The notes beneath the pieces are model-generated. The model ran no database searches. It was given only the letters and a program-made list of their open reading frames with translations, and was not told the origin of the DNA. Shown here piece by piece: positions 1-5,748 of a stretch of 5,798 nucleotides of DNA. The position numbers were made by a program, and so were the translations under genes. This DNA comes from Chloroflexota bacterium (lineage in GTDB: Bacteria; Chloroflexota; Dehalococcoidia; SM23-28-2; RBG-16-64-32). The stretch spans positions 1-5,798 of the forward strand of contig JADFTG010000094.1 of the NCBI GenBank assembly GCA_022560365.1, read 5' to 3'. Numbering within the stretch: position 1 is the first letter of the stretch; every line of letters begins with the position of its first letter.

Positions 1-243
1 CAGCGCTTCGGGGAACTCAATTCCTTCTCGCTTCATCACGAAGGAGATGACATCACCGCCGGTGCTGCAGGCACCGAAGCAGTGCCAGCTTTGCCGATCA
101 GGCGAGACGATGAACGAGGGCGTCTTCTCAGCGTGGAACGGGCAGGGCGCCTTGAGTGTGCGTCCGGCCTTTTGTAGCTGGACGTACTGACCGATGATCT
201 CGGCGATGTCCAGACGTGACTTGATCTCTTCGACTTCGTTCAC
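1..243 (-). CDS. dnaG: DNA primase, N-terminal 81 residues (partial, runs off the left edge)
   Basis: DNA primase makes the short RNA primers for chromosome replication and works with the replicative helicase at the fork. Only the N-terminal CHC2 zinc-binding domain is present. It opens with an [16 protein letters not shown] helix and a QKAGR motif, followed by [11 protein letters not shown] (C34, H37), then [12 protein letters not shown] (C55, C59) and SFVMKREGI, all hallmarks of DnaG. The second zinc pair is C-x3-C rather than the usual C-x2-C. The start is GTG at 243-241, giving [12 protein letters not shown], which matches where family members begin. An in-frame GTG at 279-277 would add 12 residues rich in Pro, Arg and Lys that do not look like DnaG, and a stop at 297-295 closes the frame. 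Neither start has a clear Shine-Dalgarno sequence. It lies downstream of dgt on the same strand. The identity is secure; the start is likely. Confidence 0.95.
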   Translation of the reverse strand, partial: MNEVEEIKSRLDIAEIIGQYVQLQKAGRTLKAPCPFHAEKTPSFIVSPDRQSWHCFGACSTGGDVISFVMKREGIEFPEAL

Positions 244-364
244 TTCAGGGCGATCTTTTCTTCTTGGCGGGCTGGGCACAGATGCACGCGGTCCTCACGG
301 GGCGATCGCCGTGTCTCACCAGTCTGTAAAACAGTTCACAATCCGAAATGTTTCGCTCCATTCG
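244..364. other. dgt-dnaG intergenic region with short palindromes, no gene seen
   Basis: These 121 bases separate the dgt stop from the dnaG start. They hold three short inverted repeats: CGAAA-TG-TTTCG at 344-355, CTGT-AAA-ACAG at 324-334, and the perfect palindrome GGCGATCGCC at 301-310, which can also form a CACGG/CCGTG stem (296-300 with 309-313). The part from about 323 to 355 is richer in A and T than its surroundings and is where a dnaG promoter would be expected. I could not pick out a convincing -35/-10 pair. None of the repeats is followed by a U-rich run in the minus-strand RNA, so there is no standard intrinsic terminator. Confidence 0.4.
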
Positions 365-1453
365 CTATCTGGTTGGTTTGTCTGTCACGGCGCTTGCCAG
401 CCGGTCGCCTGATTTCGGTGCCCCAAGCCGCTCTGCGGTGGCCTGTGCGTACCCGTCGGTCATGCCGGCGACGTAGTCGGCGGCGCGCCGCCAGGGAGGG
501 TCATCGAGGATCACGAAGTCGCTCTCGATCTCCTCGGGGCGCTGCGAGTAGTGGTTGTAGAGGACGCGCACGACGTTCTTCGCCCGTTCGGTTTCCTCCT
601 GCCGACCTTCGAGCAGGTACACACGCTGGAACATGAACTCGCGCAGGACGTTTGCTGCCGCGGCGACGCCGTCGCTCATGCGGATCGCGACCTCGGTGTT
701 AGCATCGGGCTCTTCGCCGGCCGTCGCCCAGGACGCTTCGATGATGTCGCAGACGAGTGTGTTGATGCGCTGCGAGTGACGGCTACCGAGGACGTCGTGG
801 ACTTCGGCTGGCAGATCTTCCTCGCTGATCAGGCCGGCGCGGACGGCGTCGGCGATGTCGTGGTTAATGTACGCCACAGCATCGGAGGTCTTCACGATCT
901 GTCCCTCGAGCGTGGAAGGGACGCCCCAGGCCTCGGCGAAGATGTCCTCGCGCACCTTGGAGCTGTTGACGATGCCATCGAGCACTTCGAGCGTGAGGTT
1001 CAGGCGCTCCAGCTTATCGACCACACGCAGGCTCTGTTCGGCGTGGCGGAAGCCCTCTGGCGCCAGGTCCGCGAGTGCTTGTTCGCCGGCGTGGCCGAAC
1101 GGTGGGTGGCCGATGTCGTGGGCGAGGGCGATCGCCTCAGCAAGGTCTTCGTTGAGGTTGAGGGCGCGGGTGATGGTGCGCGCGATCTGGGCGACTTCGA
1201 GCGTGTGCGTGAGTCGCGTCACGAAGTGGTCGCCGACGGGTGCGATGAAGACCTGCGTCTTGTGCTTTAGTCGCCGGAACGCCTTGCTGTGGATGATGCG
1301 GTCTCGGTCGCGCTGGAACTCGGTGCGGACTGGTGACGGCTCCTCGGCAACGGCGCGGCCTCGGCCGGACGCGCTCTTGACGGCATGCGGCGATAGCGAC
1401 GCTTCGCGGGCTTCGAGGCGGCGCCGGACGGTGGCGAAGTTGAACTGCGGCAA
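365..1453 (-). CDS. dgt: dGTPase-like HD-domain dNTP triphosphohydrolase (short form)
   Basis: Enzymes of this family hydrolyse dNTPs, classically dGTP, to the deoxynucleoside plus triphosphate, and so help set dNTP pools; many short-form members act on several dNTPs. The 362-residue product is much shorter than E. coli Dgt (about 505) and fits the short class. Visible HD-domain features are RRLKHKTQVF (60-69), RLTHTLEVAQIAR (H83), ALAHDIGHPPFGH (H112-D113, with H116 and H121), GFRHAEQ (134-140), TLEGQIVKTSDAVAYINHD (D191 as the distal metal ligand) and the C-terminal GMTDGYA (330-336). The metal set H83/H112/D113/D191 is complete. The usual His in the GI-x-x-HS motif appears to be Ser164 (GIVNSSK). 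The start is TTG at 1453-1451, supported by GAGG 7 bases upstream and by an N-terminus of the expected type (EAREASLSPHAVKSASGRGR). It follows glmS by 82 bases and precedes dnaG. The true substrate range cannot be read from sequence. Confidence 0.93.
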   Translation of the reverse strand: MPQFNFATVRRRLEAREASLSPHAVKSASGRGRAVAEEPSPVRTEFQRDRDRIIHSKAFRRLKHKTQVFIAPVGDHFVTRLTHTLEVAQIARTITRALNLNEDLAEAIALAHDIGHPPFGHAGEQALADLAPEGFRHAEQSLRVVDKLERLNLTLEVLDGIVNSSKVREDIFAEAWGVPSTLEGQIVKTSDAVAYINHDIADAVRAGLISEEDLPAEVHDVLGSRHSQRINTLVCDIIEASWATAGEEPDANTEVAIRMSDGVAAAANVLREFMFQRVYLLEGRQEETERAKNVVRVLYNHYSQRPEEIESDFVILDDPPWRRAADYVAGMTDGYAQATAERLGAPKSGDRLASAVTDKPTR

Positions 1454-1460
1454 GGGATAT

Positions 1461-1464
1461 CCTC
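1461..1464 (-). promoter_or_regulatory. Ribosome binding site supporting the TTG start of dgt
   Basis: The minus strand reads GAGG, then seven bases (ATATCCC), then TTG. The spacing is normal and there is no ATG or GTG in a suitable position nearby, so this site is the main support for a TTG start. The first G of the site is also the last base of the hairpin arm at 1464-1469. Confidence 0.6.
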
Positions 1465-1512
1465 GCCAGATTGTACAACCAGCCGCGGGTGAACTCAGAG
1501 GCTGGACTGGCG
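1464..1512 (-). repeat. Nested inverted repeat between glmS and dgt
   Basis: Two stems nest. CGCCAG (1464-1469) pairs with CTGGCG (1507-1512), and inside it CCAGCC (1479-1484) pairs with GGCTGG (1500-1505), leaving a 15-base loop. The inner and outer stems are separated by one base on one side and nine on the other. In the minus-strand RNA the last stem base is the first G of the dgt Shine-Dalgarno GAGG, so the fold would press against the dgt ribosome binding site. It could also slow or end transcription after glmS, but no U-rich run follows it (only TTGTACAAT lies within the 3' side). The function is not established. Confidence 0.4.
1470..1475 (-). promoter_or_regulatory. Possible -10 box for dgt
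   Basis: The minus strand carries TACAAT, five of six matches to TATAAT, within the short palindrome TTGTACAA. The hexamer 17 bases further upstream is CTGAGT, only three of six matches to TTGACA. The box ends 16 bases before the TTG start, so the leader would be only about 10 bases and would barely include the GAGG. This makes it a weak candidate; dgt may instead be read through from glmS. Confidence 0.25.
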
Positions 1513-1535
1513 CGAAATGTGGACAGCCCCGCCCG

Positions 1536-3377
1536 CTATTCGACGGTGACGGTCTTCGCTAGGTTCCGGGGCTGGTCGACGTCACAACCGCGGCGAAGCG
1601 CGACGTGGTACGAGAACGCTTGCAGCGGGATCGACGCCAGGATTGGCGCCAGCAGCGGCGACGTTTCCGGCACGTAGATCACGTGGTCGGCCTTTTCTTC
1701 GAGTTCGCGGTCGCCTTCGGTAGCGAGGGCGATGACGATGCCCTCGCGCGCTTTGACCTGCTCGATATTGCTCATCATTTTATCGCGCAGGTCGTCGCGT
1801 AGGCAGATGGCGATGACCGGCATGTCGCGGTCGATGAGGGCGATCGGGCCGTGCTTCATCTCGCCGGCCGGATATCCCTCCGCGTGGATGTAGCTCACCT
1901 CTTTTAGCTTGAGCGCGCCTTCCATCGCCACCGGGTACTGGATGCCGCGCGCCAGAAAGAGGAAGTTGTCGCGCCGGTAGTACTCGTTTGCAAGCCCCTC
2001 GAAGACGGAGTCGTGTGTCAGCATCTCGCCGACGAGTTTCGGCAACCGCGCGAGCGGCTCGAGGAAGCCGCCCATACGCTCGCGGTCAACGACGCCCAGC
2101 TCCTGCGCCGAGTAGCAAGCGAGGACGTAGAGGGCCGTGATTCCCGCGAGGTAGGTCTTGGTGCTGGCGACGCCTATCTCCGGGCCGCATCGCGTGTAGA
2201 CGACGGCGTCGGCGATGCGGCTGGCCTGGCTGCCCGGCACGTTGCAGATTGTGACCTGGGGACAGCCGCGCTCTTTCGCCTCGTTCATTGCGGCGAGCGT
2301 GTCCACGGTCTCGCCGGACTGGCTGACGGAGATGACCAGCGTCTCCGGGCCGATCGGCGCGCCGCGGTATCGCATCTCGGAGGCGTTGTCGAACTCGGCC
2401 GGGAGGCCTGCGATCTGCTCGAAGTAGTAACGGCCGATCATCGCGGCGTGCAGGCTGGTACCCATGCCGACGAGTAGCACGCGGCGGACCTGCGGCAAGA
2501 GCTCGCGGAAGCGCGCCATGTCGTCCAGTTCTACGCTCGACTCGCCGAAAAGGGCGCGCCCACGCAGCGTGTCGAGCACGACCTCGGCCTGCTCGGCGAT
2601 CTCCTTCTGCATAAAGTGCTTGAAGCTGCCCTTGGCGGCCGAGACGGGGTCGAGGCCGACCTCCTGTGGCACTCGTTGGACGGGCACCCCATGGTTGCGG
2701 TAGGTCGCCTCGCCGTCGTGGATCAGCACCGTGTCGCCGTCTTCGAGGAAGACGAGGCGCTGCGTGTGAGGGAGGAGCGCCGGCAGGTCGCTGGCGATAA
2801 ACATCTCGTTGTCGCCGTAGCCGATGGTCACGCCGCCGGCGTTGCCGCTGCGTCCCGCCACGATGACGCCCGGTTCGGAGGTGCTCATCGCCAGGATCGC
2901 GTGCGCGCCGGCGAGTTCTTCGATCGCCTGCGACAGTGCGTCGTGGAGGCCGGCCCCGTCCTTGACGTGCTCCTCTAGGAGGTGCGGGATCACTTCGGTG
3001 TCGGTGTCCGAGTTGAAGGTGTGCCCGGCCGCCTTAAGGCGCGCCCTCAGGTCGCGGTGGTTCTCGACGATGCCGTTGTGGATGACGACGAGGCCACCTG
3101 TGCAGTCAGTGTGAGGGTGCGCGTTGGCGTCACTCGGGCGGCCGTGAGTGGCCCAGCGCGTGTGGCCGATGCCCTGGCGCCCGTGCGGCCAGCTCTCTTC
3201 CAGTATCGACGCCAGCGAGGCGAGCTTGCCCTCGCGCTTGCGGACGGCGATGCCGCCGGAGTCCTCGAGCACGGCGATGCCTACGCTGTCGTAGCCCCGG
3301 TACTCAAGTCGGCGAAGGCCGTCGATGAGGATGGGCGCCGCGTCCTGTTCGCCGACGTAGCCGATGATTCCGCACAT
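1536..3377 (-). CDS. glmS: Glutamine--fructose-6-phosphate aminotransferase (isomerizing)
   Basis: GlmS converts fructose 6-phosphate and glutamine to glucosamine 6-phosphate and glutamate, the first committed step toward UDP-GlcNAc for peptidoglycan. The 613-residue length matches the family (E. coli 609). The N-terminal class II glutaminase domain covers about 2-225: CGIIGYVG with Cys2 as nucleophile after Met removal, RLEYRGYDSVGIA (23-35), GHTRWATHG (71-79), HNGIVENH (100-107) and SDTDTEV (123-129). The linker carries FMQKEIAEQ (255-263). SIS domain 1 shows GMGTSLHAA (304-312), SQSGETVDT (352-360) and STKTYLAG (405-412). SIS domain 2 shows EGALKLKEVSYIHAEGYPAG (486-505) and MKHGPIALI (507-515). 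The end, DVDQPRNLAKTVTVE, is the classic GlmS C-terminus. The ATG start is preceded by AGGGAG at seven-base spacing. The segment RSGNAGGVTIGYGDNEMF (176-193) differs from the enterobacterial version but keeps the following ASD. No glmS-type ribozyme fits in the 66 bases upstream. Confidence 0.98.
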   Translation of the reverse strand: MCGIIGYVGEQDAAPILIDGLRRLEYRGYDSVGIAVLEDSGGIAVRKREGKLASLASILEESWPHGRQGIGHTRWATHGRPSDANAHPHTDCTGGLVVIHNGIVENHRDLRARLKAAGHTFNSDTDTEVIPHLLEEHVKDGAGLHDALSQAIEELAGAHAILAMSTSEPGVIVAGRSGNAGGVTIGYGDNEMFIASDLPALLPHTQRLVFLEDGDTVLIHDGEATYRNHGVPVQRVPQEVGLDPVSAAKGSFKHFMQKEIAEQAEVVLDTLRGRALFGESSVELDDMARFRELLPQVRRVLLVGMGTSLHAAMIGRYYFEQIAGLPAEFDNASEMRYRGAPIGPETLVISVSQSGETVDTLAAMNEAKERGCPQVTICNVPGSQASRIADAVVYTRCGPEIGVASTKTYLAGITALYVLACYSAQELGVVDRERMGGFLEPLARLPKLVGEMLTHDSVFEGLANEYYRRDNFLFLARGIQYPVAMEGALKLKEVSYIHAEGYPAGEMKHGPIALIDRDMPVIAICLRDDLRDKMMSNIEQVKAREGIVIALATEGDRELEEKADHVIYVPETSPLLAPILASIPLQAFSYHVALRRGCDVDQPRNLAKTVTVE

Positions 3378-3384
3378 TGGGGTG

Positions 3385-3390
3385 CTCCCT
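3385..3390 (-). promoter_or_regulatory. Ribosome binding site of glmS
   Basis: The minus strand reads AGGGAG followed by seven bases and the ATG of glmS. This fixes the start so that Cys2 becomes the N-terminal residue, as glutaminase chemistry requires. The rest of the 66-base gap from ispH (3378-3443) shows no clear promoter pair and no terminator hairpin with a U-rich tail, so glmS may be co-transcribed with the genes before it. Confidence 0.6.
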
Positions 3391-3443
3391 GCTGTACCGG
3401 GTTACTGGAAGGTTAAACGGAGAAGCGTCGAGGAGGTTGCGGG

Positions 3444-4304
3444 TCAGGAGGAAACTTCCAGCTCTTCGGCGATCTCTTCGATGCGGCGCACGACTGCCTC
3501 GACCGACGAATCGGGTGTTGAGGCGCCTGCGGTGACGCCGACCTTCTCGCAGCCACGCAGCCACTCCGTCTCGATCTCGCCTTCAGTCTCGATTTGGTGA
3601 GCGGTTACTCCCTCTTCCTGCGAAACTTCGAGAAGGTGGCGGGTGTTGGCGCTGTCCCGGCCGCCGACGACGAGCATCACGTCGACTTCGACGGCCAACT
3701 CTCGTGCGGCGGCCTGCTGGTGTGAAGTGACGTCACAGAGAGTGTTCACCAGCCGCAGCTCGCTGATCGTACTGACGTGCTTCGTCATCACCTCCGAAAC
3801 GAACTCGGCGAAGCGCTCCGGGCTCTGCGTCGTCTGCGAGATGATGGCGACGCGTGACGGGAACGGGTCGGGCAGCGGATCGCCGTCGCGGACCGGCAGG
3901 GCCTTGTCGCCGGCCCAACCGATGACTCCTCTCACTTCGCGGTGCTCCGGGTCGCCGAAGACGAGGACCGTGAAGCCCTGCTCCGCCATGCGGCGCGCCC
4001 AGCGCTGCGAACGCGTGACGATGGGGCAGGTACCGTCGATGATCTCGGCGCCCGTCGCTTCGACTTTTTCCAACACCTGGGGGCCAACGCCGTGAGCGGT
4101 GATCGCCACCGGTCGGCTGCCATCCTCCGGGTGCTCACCCAGCCGGACGCCGCGTTGATTCAGCTCCTCCACTACCTGCGGGTTGTGGACGATGGGGCCG
4201 ACGCTGATCACCTCGCCGTGCTCATCGGCGGCGTGCTCCATGATGTCGATCGCGCGCCGGACGCCCCAGCAAAAGCCCATTTCCTTCGCGAGAAGAATCT
4301 CCAT
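3444..4304 (-). CDS. ispH: 4-hydroxy-3-methylbut-2-enyl diphosphate reductase
   Basis: IspH (LytB) is the last enzyme of the MEP isoprenoid pathway. It reductively dehydroxylates HMBPP to isopentenyl and dimethylallyl diphosphate using an oxygen-sensitive iron-sulfur cluster. With the ATG at 4304 the product has 286 residues, slightly shorter than E. coli IspH (316). The three cluster cysteines are C12 (GFCWGV), C93 (DGTCPIVT) and C190 (NTLCDVT). Substrate-binding residues are also present: H40 (GPIVHN), H71 (TAHGV), H121 and E123 (DPEHREV), the SQTTQ threonines (158-159), S218 and N220 (GGRDSANT) and S262 (AGASTPD). A GTG at 4310 would add Met-Thr and overlap the plsC stop as GTGA, but the AAGGAG at 4315-4310 is five bases before the ATG and includes the first base of that GTG, so the ATG is preferred. 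It also makes the first ligand Cys12, as in E. coli. The organism therefore very likely uses the MEP route. Confidence 0.97.
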   Translation of the reverse strand: MEILLAKEMGFCWGVRRAIDIMEHAADEHGEVISVGPIVHNPQVVEELNQRGVRLGEHPEDGSRPVAITAHGVGPQVLEKVEATGAEIIDGTCPIVTRSQRWARRMAEQGFTVLVFGDPEHREVRGVIGWAGDKALPVRDGDPLPDPFPSRVAIISQTTQSPERFAEFVSEVMTKHVSTISELRLVNTLCDVTSHQQAAARELAVEVDVMLVVGGRDSANTRHLLEVSQEEGVTAHQIETEGEIETEWLRGCEKVGVTAGASTPDSSVEAVVRRIEEIAEELEVSS

Positions 4305-4306
4305 CG

Positions 4307-4981
4307 TCACTCCTTCGAGGCGGCGGCTTCTCCGGGCGCGCCTTTGTACGCGCCCCGGTAGCGCTCCGGCAGAAGCGCCGCTATCTCCTTCATTATAGTC
4401 TCTGTGCCACGCGCAACGTCATCGCGTGTGATTCGCCCCGATGCTTCGAGCGTGAATGGCTTGCCAAAGCGGACGTGCGCCCGTGTGCGGCGGAGGAAGT
4501 CCCGTGGGAGCTTGACGTGCTCGGTGCCCCAGATGGCGATCGGGACGATCGGAGTGCTGGTGCGCAACGCTATGAGGGCTGTACCCGGTTCACCGGCGCG
4601 GAGGCCCTTGTCTCCGCCACGCGTCCCTTCCGGGAACATGGCGAGGACGCCGCCGTCGCGCAGGACGTGCTGCGCCCGGCGCAGCGCCTGCAGGTCTGCC
4701 TCGAAGCGTCGCACCGGGATCATGCCGGATAACCGGAAGAGGAGGCCGATTAAGGGCGCCTTGAACCACTCTGCCTTCACCATCCAGGCGATCTGGCGCG
4801 GTACGGCGACGGTGAGGATTGGCGGATCCCCGTTGGAGAGATGGTTCGAGGCAACGATCAGTGCTCCCTTTCGCGGCACGTTTTCGCGGCCCCGGACGTC
4901 GCGGCTCGAGATGAGCATCAGAAGCGCCCCCACCCAAAAGAAGTTGAGGTAGTAGAAGATGCGCACGAAGAGCCGTCTCAC
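4307..4981 (-). CDS. plsC: 1-acyl-sn-glycerol-3-phosphate acyltransferase family protein
   Basis: PlsC-type enzymes acylate lysophosphatidic acid to phosphatidic acid at the inner face of the cytoplasmic membrane. The 224-residue protein has a hydrophobic N-terminal segment (about 5-25) that probably anchors it in the membrane. Acyltransferase motifs follow in order: NHLSNGDPP (46-54) with the catalytic H47-x4-D52 pair, GMIPVRR (86-92), FPEGTRGG (116-123) and VPIAI (146-150). After motif III many relatives carry a lysine in a K-x-G pair; here the segment reads AGEPGTALIAL, with Glu131 at that place. The start is GTG at 4981-4979, overlapping the cmk stop by four bases (GTGA). Only the weak purine run GGGGCGG precedes it, which fits translation by coupling from cmk. 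The family fold and motifs are clear. The exact acyl acceptor is inferred from family membership, so the symbol is slightly less certain than the class. Confidence 0.9.
   Translation of the reverse strand: MRRLFVRIFYYLNFFWVGALLMLISSRDVRGRENVPRKGALIVASNHLSNGDPPILTVAVPRQIAWMVKAEWFKAPLIGLLFRLSGMIPVRRFEADLQALRRAQHVLRDGGVLAMFPEGTRGGDKGLRAGEPGTALIALRTSTPIVPIAIWGTEHVKLPRDFLRRTRAHVRFGKPFTLEASGRITRDDVARGTETIMKEIAALLPERYRGAYKGAPGEAAASKE
4310..4315 (-). promoter_or_regulatory. Shine-Dalgarno that decides the ispH start
   Basis: The minus strand reads AAGGAG, then TGACG, then ATG. The five-base spacing is ideal for the ATG at 4304-4302 and impossible for the GTG at 4310-4308, which begins with the last G of the site. 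The plsC stop TGA (4309-4307) lies between this site and the ATG, so ribosomes finishing plsC end over the ispH initiation region, which suggests translational coupling. Confidence 0.7.
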
Positions 4982-5709
4982 TTGCCGCCCCGCACGAGAC
5001 CGATCACGCGGTCCATCACGTCGTCCAGGCTAAGCCCATCAGTGTTGATGATGACGGCGTCGTCGGCCGGGCGTAGAGGTGACACCTCTCGCTCTGAGTC
5101 GATGCGGTCGCGGCGGCGGATGTCCTCCAGGACGATCTCCTGCGAGACTTCGTCGCCGGCAGCGAGGAAGTCGGCGTAGCGGCGCCGAGCACGCTCCTCT
5201 ATCGAGGCGTCGAGGTAGACTTTGAGGTCGGCGTCGGGCAGGACTACCGTGCCGATGTCGCGCCCGGCCATCACGATCGGCTGCCGCTCTGCGAGTTCCC
5301 GCTGTCGTGAGACGAGCGCGTTGCGGACAGCGGCGATACGTGAGACGAGCGATACGGCGTCTTCAACTGGCTGGGAGCGCAGGTGCGACGTGACGTCCGA
5401 GCCGTCGATCGTGATGCGTGTTCCGGAGCCGTCGCAGTCAAGCGAAACGTCGATCGGGAGCGTCTGCGCGAGTTCGCCGATAGAGCCGCTGTCCTGGAGA
5501 CTGAGGCCGCGCTCCAGGGCTGCGTACGTGACGGCCCGATACATGACGCCGGTGTCGAGGAATGCGTATCCGAGCTGCTCAGCGAGGCGGCGGCCGATCG
5601 TGCTCTTGCCAGAGGCGGCTGAACCGTCGACGGCGACCTTTCGGGGACGGTTGTCGGGAGCGCGGACGTGATCGTCCGCCGTCTTCTGTGCCGCCGCGCG
5701 CTCGCTCAT
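4978..5709 (-). CDS. cmk: Cytidylate (CMP/dCMP) kinase
   Basis: Cmk transfers phosphate from ATP to CMP or dCMP, recycling CMP released by RNA decay and phospholipid synthesis. The 243-residue length is a little over E. coli Cmk (227), mainly because of a 23-residue N-terminal extension (Ala, Arg and Asp rich) before KVAVDG. Visible features are the P-loop GSAASGKST (29-37), the CMP-binding DTGVMYRA (52-59), a substrate domain with ITIDGSDVTSHLRSQPV (99-115), the family-specific GRDIGTVVLPDADLKVYLDAS (149-169) and the lid and C-terminal DRIDSEREVSPLRPADDA (201-218). The start is the ATG at 5709-5707. GGGAG directly abuts it, too close to act as a Shine-Dalgarno, but a perfect TATAAT ends seven bases upstream, so a leaderless mRNA beginning at or next to the ATG is the best explanation. 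No other plausible start lies between this ATG and the P-loop. The stop overlaps plsC. Confidence 0.96.
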   Translation of the reverse strand: MSERAAAQKTADDHVRAPDNRPRKVAVDGSAASGKSTIGRRLAEQLGYAFLDTGVMYRAVTYAALERGLSLQDSGSIGELAQTLPIDVSLDCDGSGTRITIDGSDVTSHLRSQPVEDAVSLVSRIAAVRNALVSRQRELAERQPIVMAGRDIGTVVLPDADLKVYLDASIEERARRRYADFLAAGDEVSQEIVLEDIRRRDRIDSEREVSPLRPADDAVIINTDGLSLDDVMDRVIGLVRGGK

Positions 5710-5716
5710 CTCCCGG

Positions 5717-5722
5717 ATTATA
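5717..5722 (-). promoter_or_regulatory. -10 box of a probable leaderless promoter for cmk-plsC-ispH
   Basis: The minus strand reads TATAAT, then CCGGGAG, then ATG. Transcription normally begins about seven bases after the -10 box, which here is the base before the ATG or its A. This is the arrangement of leaderless mRNAs in several bacterial phyla. The -35 region at 17-base spacing is CTGCCC (three of six matches to TTGACA), so recognition would rest mostly on the -10 element. It is the strongest promoter-like sequence in the window. Confidence 0.55.
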
Positions 5723-5748
5723 TAGGCCGCTTGCCGCTGGGGCAGCCG

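Noticed and set aside
324..334. CTGTAAAACAG as an SOS (LexA) box before dnaG
   Set aside because: The half-sites are three bases apart rather than the eight of the E. coli box, and the GAAC-N4-GTTC form of Gram-positive bacteria is also absent.
551..1270. A 239-codon open frame on the plus strand opposite dgt
   Set aside because: It is antisense to the well-supported dgt gene. Long antisense frames are expected where third positions are GC-rich, and the translation has no recognisable motif.
855..1562. A 235-codon plus-strand frame spanning dgt and the start of the gap to glmS
   Set aside because: It lies almost wholly opposite dgt, is rich in Arg and Ser as shadow frames are, and resembles no family.
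3378..3443. A glmS ribozyme or other leader RNA before glmS
   Set aside because: Only 66 bases separate ispH and glmS, too short for the glmS ribozyme core, and no matching structure is seen.
4404..4952. A 182-codon plus-strand frame opposite the acyltransferase gene
   Set aside because: It is a shadow of plsC, with Arg/Pro/Ser-rich composition and no domain.
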